Origin: Melieria omissa
Lineage: Eukaryota; Arthropoda; Insecta; Diptera; Ulidiidae
Reading direction: 5' to 3'
NCBI GenBank assembly: GCA_963971225.1
Contig: OZ020267.1
Location: 5,146,001 to 5,210,000 of the forward strand
Length of the DNA stretch: 64,000 bases
Shown: positions 23,101 through 34,386 of the stretch, piece by piece
Numbering within the stretch: the first letter of the stretch is position 1
How the letters are laid out: each line of letters starts with the position of its first letter
Notes under the pieces: generated by a model
Told to the model about the DNA's origin: nothing
The model's input: only the letters and a program-made list of their open reading frames with translations
The model's database searches: none
Made by a program: the position numbers and the translations under genes

Positions 23101-23788
23101 TTTTTGGATTACTAAAATAATTGAATCGACTAAATTAATTTAAATTTAATTTTTAATTAATTTTAAATTTTAAATTACAAGTTATGGAAAACATTTTGGT
23201 TATTGGAAAAATCCAAGTCTCTGTATCTATACAAATCGGACGTAATTCTACCAAAAATAGTAGGATGACAGTACAAACATTTGCCTTTCGGATAAAGACT
23301 AAAACTATTTTGATCAACTCTTCACTTGGTATTACGTGCATGTCTATCAACTTAAGTACAGCATCTCACTTCTACAATGACTTCACAAAGAAAATGTTAA
23401 CTACCTCAGCTGCTTTTCGATTTTTTGTTTGCCATTTCAGCCAATGATTCACATTTTGCGCAAGAGGGCCAAATGGGTGGCACAATTTGATGTGAACTAC
23501 CCAGCACGTTCAACTATTGCATTTTGTTGTTTGTGTGATTCAGATTACTGCAGCATACAAATTATTTAGCCACACTCAAAACGAGTTAGACATCAAGACA
23601 TGACATCGCCACCTGTTCAACTACACGTTCTGTTCAGTCATCATCTTAAAGAAATCGCGCTTAAACGCACTTGAGAGGAAGCCAAATTGTTCGCATATTT
23701 ATCGAGCGTCCATACTCACTTTTTGTGTGCTTAAATCGAAGCCCAGATAAGTGCCCTTCTCCTCTTCCTCTTTTGGTGTCATTTTCAT
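20160..23788 (-). CDS. xylulose kinase (FGGY family)
   Basis: FGGY carbohydrate kinase phosphorylating D-xylulose to xylulose-5-phosphate, feeding the pentose phosphate pathway; cytosolic. Exons: 23720-23788, 22173-22294, 22005-22116, 21225-21940, 20769-20990, 20520-20709, 20160-20456; 575 codons, slightly longer than human XYLB. Seen: phosphate-binding YLGFDLSTQK near residue 15; substrate loop GVSGSAQQHGSLYW near 98; catalytic-Asp block VVAFTGDNLSALSGM; and the FGGY signature IIATGGASVNKSILQVISDVF. The first intron is about 1.4 kb and the rest are short. The fifth intron, 59 nt, uses the weak donor AA|GTTGAATA. The start is at 23788; an in-frame ATG at 23782 is an alternative. Drosophila has such a gene (CG3534). 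Confidence 0.94.
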
Positions 23789-26306
23789 ATATTCCAAGCA
23801 ATTTTGTTGTACTATTTGTAAGTATTAAATATGAATTGTGAATCAAATTTTCACACACTCGAACACTTAACACGCGACTGTTGACCGGCAGCACACAGAG
23901 TCGAGTGCCAAATGATTCCGTGTTTACACTGTTTACACAACGAAGGCGTTCAGTTCATATCTGACGTAGGCACGTTCAATGGCCCCGTTCGACCGTGTTA
24001 ACTAGTTGCGGGAACTTCCCACACGCTAATCTACAATTTCCGAAATCTTGGTCACTGCTCCACTTCTACACCTGTAGGTCCGGTTAAAGCCAGCAAACAG
24101 CACAAAAAGCAGCGCAAAATCAGCTGTGAAGGTGAATAGAGAATTGTTTGTTTTCTGTTAGACCATTTCATCGAAATTTATTCACCACATTTACGATGTC
24201 TTTCGTTACAAGACGAGAAACTCGCTATTCGGATGCAAATTAGAACACAACAGTGCTTGTAAATATAAAATTTCATCTATTTCACTGCGGCCACATACGG
24301 AAAAAGTTAAATGTTGAATGCTGAAATGTTAAATGTTAAAGTTAAAAATTAAAAGTGCAGTATTGCGTACCCTAAAAAAATTGAAAAAACTGCAAATCGG
24401 CATATATGGAGCTTCTTTATTAGCGAATCTAATGAACTAAGAATTTTTGGCATAAATGCAGTATAGCGAACCCTTGTGAACAAATAAATAAGTATGCTCT
24501 TATATAGAGATTTAGCTCCTGAATGTAACGAACTACAAATTTTGTCTGAGAAACGCCCACAAAAAGAGTGGCTCGGGGTCAAAGTTCAAAGTTGATTTGA
24601 AAATAACTAAATCAATTCTTAATCGAATTACACGATATGCATATCAAACGCAAGGTCTTTTTCATACCTTTCTAATGATATGCAAAATTAGATATATGAT
24701 ATGTACTAATAAGAAGCTATAAGCAAACAAAAATTGTTTGTATAAAAAGTTTCAAAAAACGGATTTTTTCTCAAAAATCCCCCTTACTAAGGTATAATAA
24801 AATTGTTACCATATTATAGCCTGTGAAAATCCCTCTACAGCGAAATATAAAACATTTGAAATTTTTTTTATTTTTTATATTTAAATTTAAATTCAGTTAA
24901 AATCATATTTTTTGCAATATTGAAATGGCGCTTATGAAAAATATTGCTAAGGTATTTATTTTTGCTTAAGCATAGATTTTTGCACATGAACTGGAGAAAA
25001 CTTTGCTGAGCGGAAATTTTGGTTCCCAGGCGACCCGATTTCCTTAGAGAAAAACACTTAATTCTATTTTCACACGGTAGATTGGTTCCAGGAAAACTGT
25101 GTAAAAAAAACTGTAAAACAAGACATTGATCGTATGCAAGCATAAGCATAAGGTGATTGGTTCTTATCTCTAAAACCTTTTAAAATTAGTGAAAACAAGT
25201 ATTTTTTAAGAACAAGTATTCATGTTTATTTTATTAAATCACATATATAAAGTGTATTTACACAAGCATAGTTATTAAAGAAAAAAGATATGCACTCCAT
25301 GCAATGTGCATTATGAAGGCGATCTAAAATTTTAATTTGGTTTCCAAAGAAATGGTTTTACGTTTTAGAAAAAAAGGAAAAAAACCGTTTTAGTTTCGAA
25401 TTTGTAGTTTTCGACATTTTCTATATTTAACAAAAAAGAATTTATACAACTGAATGAATATAAAATATTTTTTGGCACACCTTTTATTTTAATACGTTAA
25501 AATTAAAGTAAATGTAACGTTCGAAACAATAATTTGCCTATAAAAATTTCTTAACCAAACACGTCTGATTGCATTGATAGTTCACAAAATATTAACACAT
25601 TTCAATTGCTCTGACAAGTAATTTTGCTTGTATCCACAAAAAGGGGATTTCCCTATATATGTGATATGAACATATTTCGCAAACATTAAATTTAACAAAA
25701 AAAAAATTAAGCCCAAAAGATATTGAATCGCGCTAAATGGAATAAAATCGTGTACAAAAATTTAAAACATTTTTTTATTTTTAAACCGTGTTGAATCAAA
25801 AACGTGTAAAAAAAAGACCGTGTAAAGCACACTTAGATGTATATTCTCTCCAATTCCATTGTTTTACGACCTATCAACACTGCATCGAAAAACACCACAA
25901 TTGGCAGTCTCACTTTCCTAACTGCTCCTTATTTTAACTTTCAAACTTCGCCGCACTTTCCAAACACTTCAATGGAAAATATGGCCGACTCACGTAGTTG
26001 CCACCTACGTCATATTGTAAACCTTGTGTTATTAAATTGTTTTTATTAGTCATCAAAACAAACCTTTCTACCCAATAGACCCAAGATGTGCTACTCTTAA
26101 CCTCTCTTCAACTGCTCTGCAGTGGAATCACTGAAAAATGTAGGCACATGAGTGTCAGCATACATTGTGTGGTCCGTGGCGGGCTAAATACAAAATCCCC
26201 TGTTTATGTCAAAACTCCACCAAGTTGGCAACCGCGGCTGATTGCCAATGGCGGCCATGAATGTGTGACAAATGACAATTTCGTGTGAAATAAACAAATT
26301 TTCTCG
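23789..26306. other. xylulose kinase / Patr-1 intergenic region
   Basis: Divergent promoter region, about 2.5 kb. Simple AAATGTTAAAG-type repetition occurs at 24305-24350. Short ORFs (24349-24582, 24868-25149, 25837-26288) show no motifs. CACGGT/ACCGTG-like blocks near 25075 and 25785-25825 hint at a decayed inverted-repeat element, but I could not delimit it. Confidence 0.4.
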
Positions 26307-29300
26307 ATGGATGATTCGTTTTTTGGATTTGATACAGCAGTACCGGTGAGTTGAAACGATGTCTGGTTATGTAAGCAAGGGCTGAAAAGTTGGCGCTTTG
26401 TCGTTGACGTGGAAATTTGCGCGGAAAGTGCAGTACGTGCCGTAGCGAGTATTCCGACCTTTTCGCTGTTGCGCAGGGGAATCGTGCCGTGGCAGTCTAA
26501 TCCGATTGCGGCACTCTACCCCGTTGAAGTGATTTTTGCAGCCCATAACTAACTGTTTACGTATTTCCGCAGTTGGACGATGATGGCGGGGGCGGACGCA
26601 TTGCAGAGCCTTCTGAAGAGGAATATGACGCCCTGAACGATGAGACTTTCGGTTCGGCCATCAATGGCGATTGGGAGGAGGCGCACGAGACCATGGTGCG
26701 CCTCACGGACACCCACATTTCTGACAGTCGCGGCGGCGATGCTTTGGACAGCGGAGCGCAGGGGGACAGACGGCGACTGTCAACTACGTCGTCGCCGGCT
26801 ATGGTATCGGCGAGAGGTCGCTGCACTGACCTTCTGGCTGATTCGGACTTGGAGCTAAATCTTTCTGGCATGAAACTAGACGATGTCGATCTGAGCTTCG
26901 ACGACAATGAGAGCATGGCAGGAGGCATCGGTGGCGGCATAAATTTGGATCCCAGTGTGTGGGCGTCGCATCCGCTAAAACCGTACAACCATCATTCAAG
27001 CAACATGGAAGCCATGAAAATACGCAATTCCCTGTTCGGCGACCTAAACAGTAGTGGTGCCCCCAACGAATTAGAGACCGATCGTGCGAACTTTCTACGT
27101 GAACACTTTCCGCATCCCTTTCAACAGCAGCAACTACAACAACGCATGAAAGCGGAAATGAATGTTAACGCAAACTCGAATTTTGGTCTGTCGCAACTGT
27201 CACACTCGGGAAATCCGCCAAAAATCTGTACGTTGGAAGATATCGAACGAAATATCATCATTCAGCAGGCGATGCAGAAGCAACAACAGGAACATCAACA
27301 GCAACAACAACAACAACAGCATCAACAACAACAACAGCAACAACAACAACAGCAACAACGGAGTCAACAACTTCTAAATGACTTATTAAAACAACCGTCT
27401 AAAACACCTACTCCGTTACAACAGCAGCAACAACAACAACAACCGCAACAGCAACAACAACAACAACATATGCAGAAACAACAGCAAGCAGCGCAACCCA
27501 AAGGTTTGGGCACTTTGTTTTTACATTTTATGTGTAAAATTCTATTAGCAAAAAGTTATGGACAATTAACAAAGAACACTGTGATCTCTCTAATGATGGA
27601 ATATTCCATTCCATCTTGAACGAAATTGCGTATTGAAGGCATTTATTAAAAATTTTAAATTTAAATATTTTTATGTGCATATTTTTCCAAATAATGTGTT
27701 TATGTTATTAATTGTCTTGTATTCCTAAGATTTAAATTATTAGTTCACGTACTTTATGCGATATATCTGAGATTAACTTAAAACTATTGGTTTTAATGAA
27801 TTCGTAGAAGCTTAATATTCAATCCCTATGCTTTAGTCATCTAATATATTGAGTTGTGCTTTTAGGACCACCAGGTTTTGCGAGCGCCCAACCCTCGCGA
27901 CCATCATCTAACTTTGCGAATAATTTAGCGCAGCATCCTTTGGGCAATATGCAGCAGCAGCAGCAGCCAAATGCTGGTGTTGGCAATCGCTTGCCGCCTG
28001 GTTTCCCACTCTATCCGCCTGGTTTGGCACCGCATCTACAGCAGCAAGGCGGTCACCATCAGCTGCCACCGCACCCGTTGCTAAATCAGCACGGGCTGCC
28101 ACCGAACTTCCCGCATCTGCACCAACGCCCACTGCCAAACCCGCATCTGCCGATCGCGCTCAATAACTTCGCGATGCACCCAAATTTTAATGCAATGCGC
28201 GCAGCAGCTGCCGCGGCCGGAATTCATCCGGGTGCCCTCGTGCCGCCGCCACAGCAACCTTCACGTTTGCCGCCGCATGCGCCCAATCCGGCAGTGCTGC
28301 TCAATCCGCAGCAGTCCAACTCCATGTACAACATGTTCAACATGCGTTTGGTGCAGGAAATCCAGCAAAACCACCCGCTGCTACAGAACGTGGCTCGTCA
28401 AGCGCAGCAGCAACAATTTCAGCAGCAGCAGAACGCCATGGGCATGAACAGCCACCCGGGTCATCACCAGCAGCGCCTCGGTGGCCTTGGCGTCGGCGGC
28501 ATGAAGCTGAATCACCATCGCCGCGACGGCATCACCGCGAACGGCAACTTGCCACATGAGGAATTTGACGAGTACGCGAACTTGATGAGCACGCGCGACA
28601 AGCACTGGCTGATCGGCATTCAGTTGTCGCAACTGAACACGGACACTCCGTACATTGACGACTTCTACTACACCGTATACAGGGAGCGCAAGGCGGCGCT
28701 GAGCGGCGACGTGCGCCACAGCCAGGCGCACAAGGACAACCAGCTGAACCATCCGCTGACACAGCCCAAGGGCCACGCTCAGCTGATACTGGTGCAGCTG
28801 GGAAACAAGAACGGCACGCGCAACGGGCAACATCGGGAACGACGCAGCTCAGAGTCGGGTGGCGGAGGCGTCGGAAATGTGGGCGGTGTCGGCGGTCAGG
28901 AGCAGAAGACGCCTTATGTCTTCACGCCGCTCAAATTTGAAAACTCGCTGGGTAAGCTGCAGTACGGCAGTGTGACAGCGCCGCGTAAAATTATCGATGC
29001 CGAAATCATGAATGGTGACACAGTCTCGGCGACCAGCGACAACAGTAGCAACGGCCATGCGGGCGTCACTGCGTCCGTACATTCGAAACTGGGCGCTGTG
29101 TTGAGCAGTTCCGGCAGTGGCGCGCTCGGCGATGTAGCTGCGTCGGCGCAGCGCAAGTCGCGTCACATTCTGCTTCACATTGAAACGCTGTACCGCATTG
29201 TGCTCAAGCTGGAGGACTTGGACAATCCAAATGCCATTGCCACCATCATCATGAAGAAGAAGAAGGAGAGCGAACGCATTGCTGCGCTGGAACAGCTGGA

Positions 29301-30222
29301 GAACGCCAATAAGACGCCCGAAGAGCGAGCAGCCGATGCGGTCAATCCGCCGCCAATGAATCCGGCACTCAAGAATAAGTTTGCATATGAAATCGAGCAA
29401 AAGGATGTACTTGTGGGAAAGTTGATGGCCGGCTTGGCGCACGATGAAGTTATTGCGATAATGAATGTTCGTAAAGGAAAGGTAAATTGACTCATTAAAA
29501 GTAAACCAGTATTTGTGATCAAAAAAGTTAGTTTTCAAATAGAAAGTGATGTGTAAGTGCCAGTGGGTGACACTCATATTAGTTCTATTGTAGTATACTG
29601 TTTCCGTCTCATGTAAAGCCTAATGATTTGCTCTAAATTAGGCTTTGATCCGGCGCATTATGCCCTACATTGAGGAGCAACAGCTTCGCTGGAATGTGTG
29701 GATAGGTGTGTTTGCCTCACTGCAGACTGTTGTGAAAAAGGACCCTGACGACACGGATGGCGCACTCTACGCGCTCTATCCTGAATTCAAAAAGCAGATC
29801 CGAGACGCTGACTTTCAAACTCTGGTCAAAATTTCGGCCTCCATACCGCTCAGTGACAAGAAATCGAATGGTGTCTTCTGCAGCAGGGTAAGATCAATTC
29901 GTTTGGTATCTTAGTGAAATTCTAATTGGACCATCCCGAATAGTTTGGCATTTCATCGCTCGTCTGCTTAGTACTGCAAGCAGAACAAATCTACGTAATC
30001 GGCAGCGACATCACGCACAACGGAGCCAACAAGGAGAAATGGCGTCAATTTTTGGATCTTGTTTCCACCTCTCTGAATCGTACTATTCAAAATCAGACAA
30101 TTTGCGCCGCCATTGAGTCGGACTCCATTCAACCCATGATGAATCACTTTGCGCGTTTCAAGGATCTAAAACTGGACTCGCTGCTGGCCCTCATCACAGA
30201 GGCCAAACAACAGATTAACTAA
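26307..30222 (+). CDS. Patr-1: Pat1 mRNA-decapping activator
   Basis: Pat1/PATL1 homolog, a P-body scaffold that couples deadenylated mRNA, Lsm1-7, DDX6 (Me31B) and the decapping enzyme. Exons: 26307-26345, 26573-27503, 27866-29481, 29642-29887, 29944-30222; 1036 codons. The tiny first exon encodes MDDSFFGFDTAVP, the family's conserved N-terminus. Next comes an acidic segment with NDETFGSAINGDWEEAHE (DDX6-type contact region). Then glutamine-rich DNA at 27262-27490 and 27960-28430, and a proline-rich region. The conserved middle reads DEYANLMSTRDKHWLIGIQLSQL. The helical C-terminal domain begins with HILLHIETLYRIVLKLEDL. Without the 27504-27865 intron the first two exons would stop early; the intron itself contains a stop. 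AATAAA lies at 30324-30329. Confidence 0.96.
27262..27490 (+). repeat. CAA/CAG glutamine-tract repeat in Patr-1
   Basis: Two runs of mostly CAA with some CAG codons (about 27291-27360 and 27420-27486) encode long glutamine stretches broken by His, Arg and Pro. CAA predominates, which lowers slippage compared with pure CAG. Length polymorphism is expected. Similar but shorter runs occur at 27951-27968 and 28396-28433. Confidence 0.9.
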
Positions 30223-32900
30223 CTAAACTCAGACTCTGTTCTAATTGACCGCACTTAAGTTACTGAAGACAAACTGCAAGAAAGCAAAAATTAAGTAAAG
30301 AACCCTTAGGCAAGTTCGAAAGGAATAAACCCCGCTCTCCAAAACAATATGGAATTCGTTATGTGTACATGAAATTGAATGAATTACGTTTTCATTTGAG
30401 TTCATTTATATTGAGCTAACCCAATATTTCTTCTTAATTTTCTATATAGTATAGAATATACATACGTACGTTTATTTTTTCAAATATCGATTCACCAACA
30501 TCAAAGCATATAAAATTGTTAAAGCAGGCAACAAGGAATTAGGCGAATAACTTAGATTGTGTACGAAAATGCTTGTTAGTAGTAGCAGCAGCAGCAGTTG
30601 CAATAGCGCGCTCATTGCACTACTTTAAAAGTCAGATGACACAACCTTTTTGTTAAATGAATTTGCTAAACTAAACTAAAAACAAAAAAAACAACAGCAA
30701 CAATTTAGTTACGAAAATATTTTATTATATTTTATATCTTATGTATTTATGCTTATTATCTTTGGTGTTTTGTAAATATTTGTAGAAGCAAAACCTTAGT
30801 GTTAGGATCTAAATTTTATTTAATGAAAAGGTAAACAGAAAAAATTGAGCAACAAACAATTTAATAAATACTAAACGTAGAATTTCTATGAGTATAATGA
30901 GCATATTTATATAATGAATCTGGAATGAACCGCAAAGCAAAACCATGTAAAAATCAAATTGTAAACCAATTTGCAAAGCAATTTTAGTCTTTGAGTAGAA
31001 GTGGAAGCTCTTGAGGCGCACTGATGAATTTCCAATGCTAGTTAAAGTGTGAAGATACACGTAGGCAAATGATTGAATAACTCAATGATCCAAAATCACG
31101 AATGTAATGTTGCATTATTAGCAAATGAGCACTTTTGTAATATATATTCATGCTTCCCGCTAACCCCAGTTTGTGAATTTAACTAAATTGATTTAATTTT
31201 ATTCCCCTAGTCTTAGTGAAAATCAAGTGATATTCCTTGAACGTGAAACGATTGAGAGAATTGTGTTTACTTTTAAATTCGCTTGATGGCCAACTTTATT
31301 CAAATGCAATAATTCATTATTCGGAACCGCACGCGCTTAAATCACCGTTAAATGCAGCAAATGCGCGCTGGACGCTTCAACAGGCGCCACATGCCTTCAC
31401 ATTTTAAAATGCTTCATGATGTAAATTGCTCACAATGGATGAAACCAATATTGTACTATTTTATGTCATGTGAACGCTCCAAATGTTTAATCCTTTGTCG
31501 TTGTTCTTTTTATTTAAATTGGTTTTTTGTTTTGAAGAGAACTAAGCAAATTTTATTGGACGCAGACTTGAAAATATGTTTGCAAAATGTGATCATCAGT
31601 GCGTGTGAACTTACTTAACGTGAATTTCCTTTAAATGTTGTCAATTTTGATAAATCATGGACGTACTTGTAACTGCAACACACAATTCGAGACTTTTGTG
31701 TGGAGTATGAAAGATTCAAAAAACAAAAAAAAAAGAAAAAGTAAAAAAAAATTGAAACCTAACATAAAACTATTTTGAGCACAATGCAGCCAAAGGCTGC
31801 AGCGATTAGAAATGCCCATTCAGCAAAAAAATTGCTCCTGCATAAGCACGTATTCAGCATATTTTAGTTGAGCTGTTAAAAATGCCTGCAAATTCGAAGA
31901 GTTATTGAGAAAGGTGAAAAACTACCTGTTAAGTTACATTACTAATAACGCAATAATCCTATGTTCGTGTTAATACAAATGCAAGGATGAATATTTGTTT
32001 AAAAAATCCTCGTGCATTTCCATCGGTTAAGCAAATGCCTACATAAATGGACATTTTAATAACAAGCACCGGACCCAAAAAAAAGGACATCCGCAGGACC
32101 AATGATGTGTCAACGCTGTCGTCTCCGAGGTTACTATTGTTGTCGTTGCTGTCGACGTTGTCGCCGCTGCACGTAGCATCAATGTTAATGCTTTTACCAG
32201 TGCGTGCACTGCGATTAAGTTTTTGTCATAGGCGTGTAGAGTATAAATTTTTGCAGAAATACTTGCACACTCACATATATGCTTAAATTCGCCCCCCCCC
32301 CTCCTACCCCTCGATGCTGTCGTCATATTAACTCACGAACAGACGCAATCGTAAATTCGATAGCTTACAATCATTGTAACTGCTACTATATATTATTACT
32401 CTATTATTATTTTGACATTACTCGTTTTATAAGTTGTATGTCTTGTAGTCAAAATCATTAAAGCATAATTCATTATTTTTGTTAAACTAAAAAAATCTTG
32501 AGAGTTTGGGTTCCTTAAAAATTTGTAGTGAAAACGAAAAATTATAATAATGTGCATAGCGTCTAAAAAAAATCTTAAGTCATATTTGTGAAGTGATGTG
32601 TTGCCGTTAGTTTAATGCTCTTTGTGAATATATATGCAGTTATATATACACGTACATACACATGTACTTTATAAAGTTTTTGTTTTAATGTAAAACGCAT
32701 AATTCGCAATTCAACACACCACTTTAAAGGCGACTGTAACTGAAAGTTAGGCTTCAACATTTAAATATAATAAATAGTTATAATTTTATAAACGCAAACC
32801 AAGCAGAAAATACGAAAAGCAACAACAAATAAACATCCTTTATCACACAAAATATGTAATAACAAATTCCCTTTTTTATTGACAAAAACATAATATCAAA
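30223..32900. other. Patr-1 3' region and intergenic DNA
   Basis: The Patr-1 3' UTR probably ends after AATAAA at 30324-30329; a CAGCAG run lies at 30586-30599. Beyond that, AT-rich DNA with scattered short ORFs (30809-31060 minus, 31352-31618 plus, 32039-32461 both strands), none recognisable. A run of nine C residues lies at about 32293. Confidence 0.4.
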
Positions 32901-32929
32901 ATAAATACAATTTTATCCATCCGATATAA

Positions 32930-33360
32930 TTTCCGTAAATAAAAATATAACCCACTCACAAATTATTGGTCTTTTTGTCATACTTTTTAAACGTCTTACA
33001 GGAAGTCTAGTTGGAACGGAGTCGAGACGGGAATCGAATAACTGGTAGAGATCAAATTGTCCTGTTTGGAGCACAAAGAAATCAAAATGGCCAATCAAGT
33101 CTTGCTTGGACGAGTTCAAATAATGCAGCAGTGCTACTAAGTATGAACAAGGGACCCTGGTTTGTTTCTCGGCAATGTCCATCAAAGTAGATATATCAAA
33201 AACTGCATGTACCTCTTCGACTAGCGAATTGTTGCAATGTGCTTTTACCAAAACCACAATGAGTTTCACACATATTAAACCAGTTAAAACTAACAGTATC
33301 TGGTGTTCTTGATTTATTTTCCTTAACTCTATAATTTGATTTTCTTCTCTGGCGGCGGTT
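32930..33360 (-). CDS. unrecognised open frame just past MED6
   Basis: On the minus strand a frame remains open from within the MED6 last exon, in a different frame, to about 32913: more than 130 codons without an ATG until STLMDIAEK. Its composition is protein-like (for example LVALLHYLNSSKQDLIGHFD, FDLYQLFDSRLDSVPTRL). A good donor (CT|GTAAGA) is at 33002, so it may be an exon. I do not recognise a family. It overlaps the likely MED6 3' UTR. Chance cannot be ruled out. Confidence 0.3.
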
Positions 33361-34386
33361 TCATATCGACATTTTCCAACTTCGGTTCCACGCCACCTTG
33401 CGCTGGTGCTGGCGCAGGACTTAACTCTGACGGCATGTTGACGTTGCCATTATTTGCGGCAGCTGCATTAGCACCGCCACCTCCCACTGCTGCCTCATTT
33501 GCGTTACCCTCAGCAGCGGCGCTTTGTATTTGGGCCTGTTGCATTTGCTGCTGCTGCTGGTGCTGGTGTTGCAACTGTTGTTGGTGAAGTATGGGCGGAA
33601 TTGGTGGTGGGAACTTGCGCAGCAACTCAGCGAGCAGCATATCGACGCGTTGCTTTTGGAAGATTGTACCACTGTCGTCTTTGCCAGAGGATGAGTCTTT
33701 CTTGCCGGTTGATTTAGATTTGTCCGAAACTAAACACAAACACAACACACCAGTATTAGTGCGAATACAACAAATCAACAGTCAAATCTGCAACATACGT
33801 GTTTTATTTGCGCTAAAGTCCCACGTATAGCCTTTATTTGGGTGATAACGTGAGTAACTGCTGGCCTCTTCGAATGCTGACTGCAGATTGGTGACGGTGG
33901 AGAGCTGCGAAGCAAGCAGACGTTCAATGACTGGGCAAGAAATTTTACAACGGTTCTTACGATTCGAGAATTGATTACGCTGGCTAAATCCGGCGCTTTG
34001 TAGACCATACCCCCAATAATATAGTAGTCCGCCATGGGCGTTGCCTCCGTTGGACTGTGACGGTGCTGTTTCCTGATCACATATAGAATGGGCTCCGCCA
34101 CGTGCAGCAGAATGTATTCCACGCCCACCATGTTGCTGCAATGGAAACAGTTAGAGTACAGCGCGACACGATGCCTTTCAACTCACTTCAAGTGTTCCAG
34201 ACTCAACCGCTGCATGCGAATAGTTTCGTTGTTGCAGACGCGATCGTAGAAGGGGTTCGACTTGCGGCAGAAGTAGTCCATCACCGTCTGCGGGCTCAGT
34301 GAGGCCATCATTTGCGTGTCGTGCCAGGATACCCATAGTGGATTCTCCTGTGAGATGGGCTGCGGCATCTGGCGGCTTGGCAGCAT
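33329..34386 (-). CDS. MED6: Mediator complex subunit 6
   Basis: Head-module subunit of Mediator, bridging activators and RNA polymerase II. Exons: 34187-34386, 33961-34135, 33799-33904, 33329-33729; 293 codons. The conserved MED6 domain fills residues 1-160: [66 protein letters not shown] and [13 protein letters not shown]. The fourth exon adds a lysine/serine stretch, then [19 protein letters not shown] and a Gln/Ala/Asn-rich low-complexity tail ending PEKKIKL. The tail makes it longer than human MED6 (246 aa). A second in-frame-looking acceptor upstream of the third exon is not used in this model. AATAAA lies only about 12 nt past the stop (33312-33317). Confidence 0.96.

Noticed and set aside
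25075..25830. Possible MITE with CACGGT/ACCGTG ends
   Set aside because: Ends cannot be aligned beyond a few bases and no target duplication is visible.
28849..29577. 242-codon minus-strand ORF antisense to Patr-1
   Set aside because: It is a shadow of the strongly conserved Patr-1 coding exon and has no motifs.
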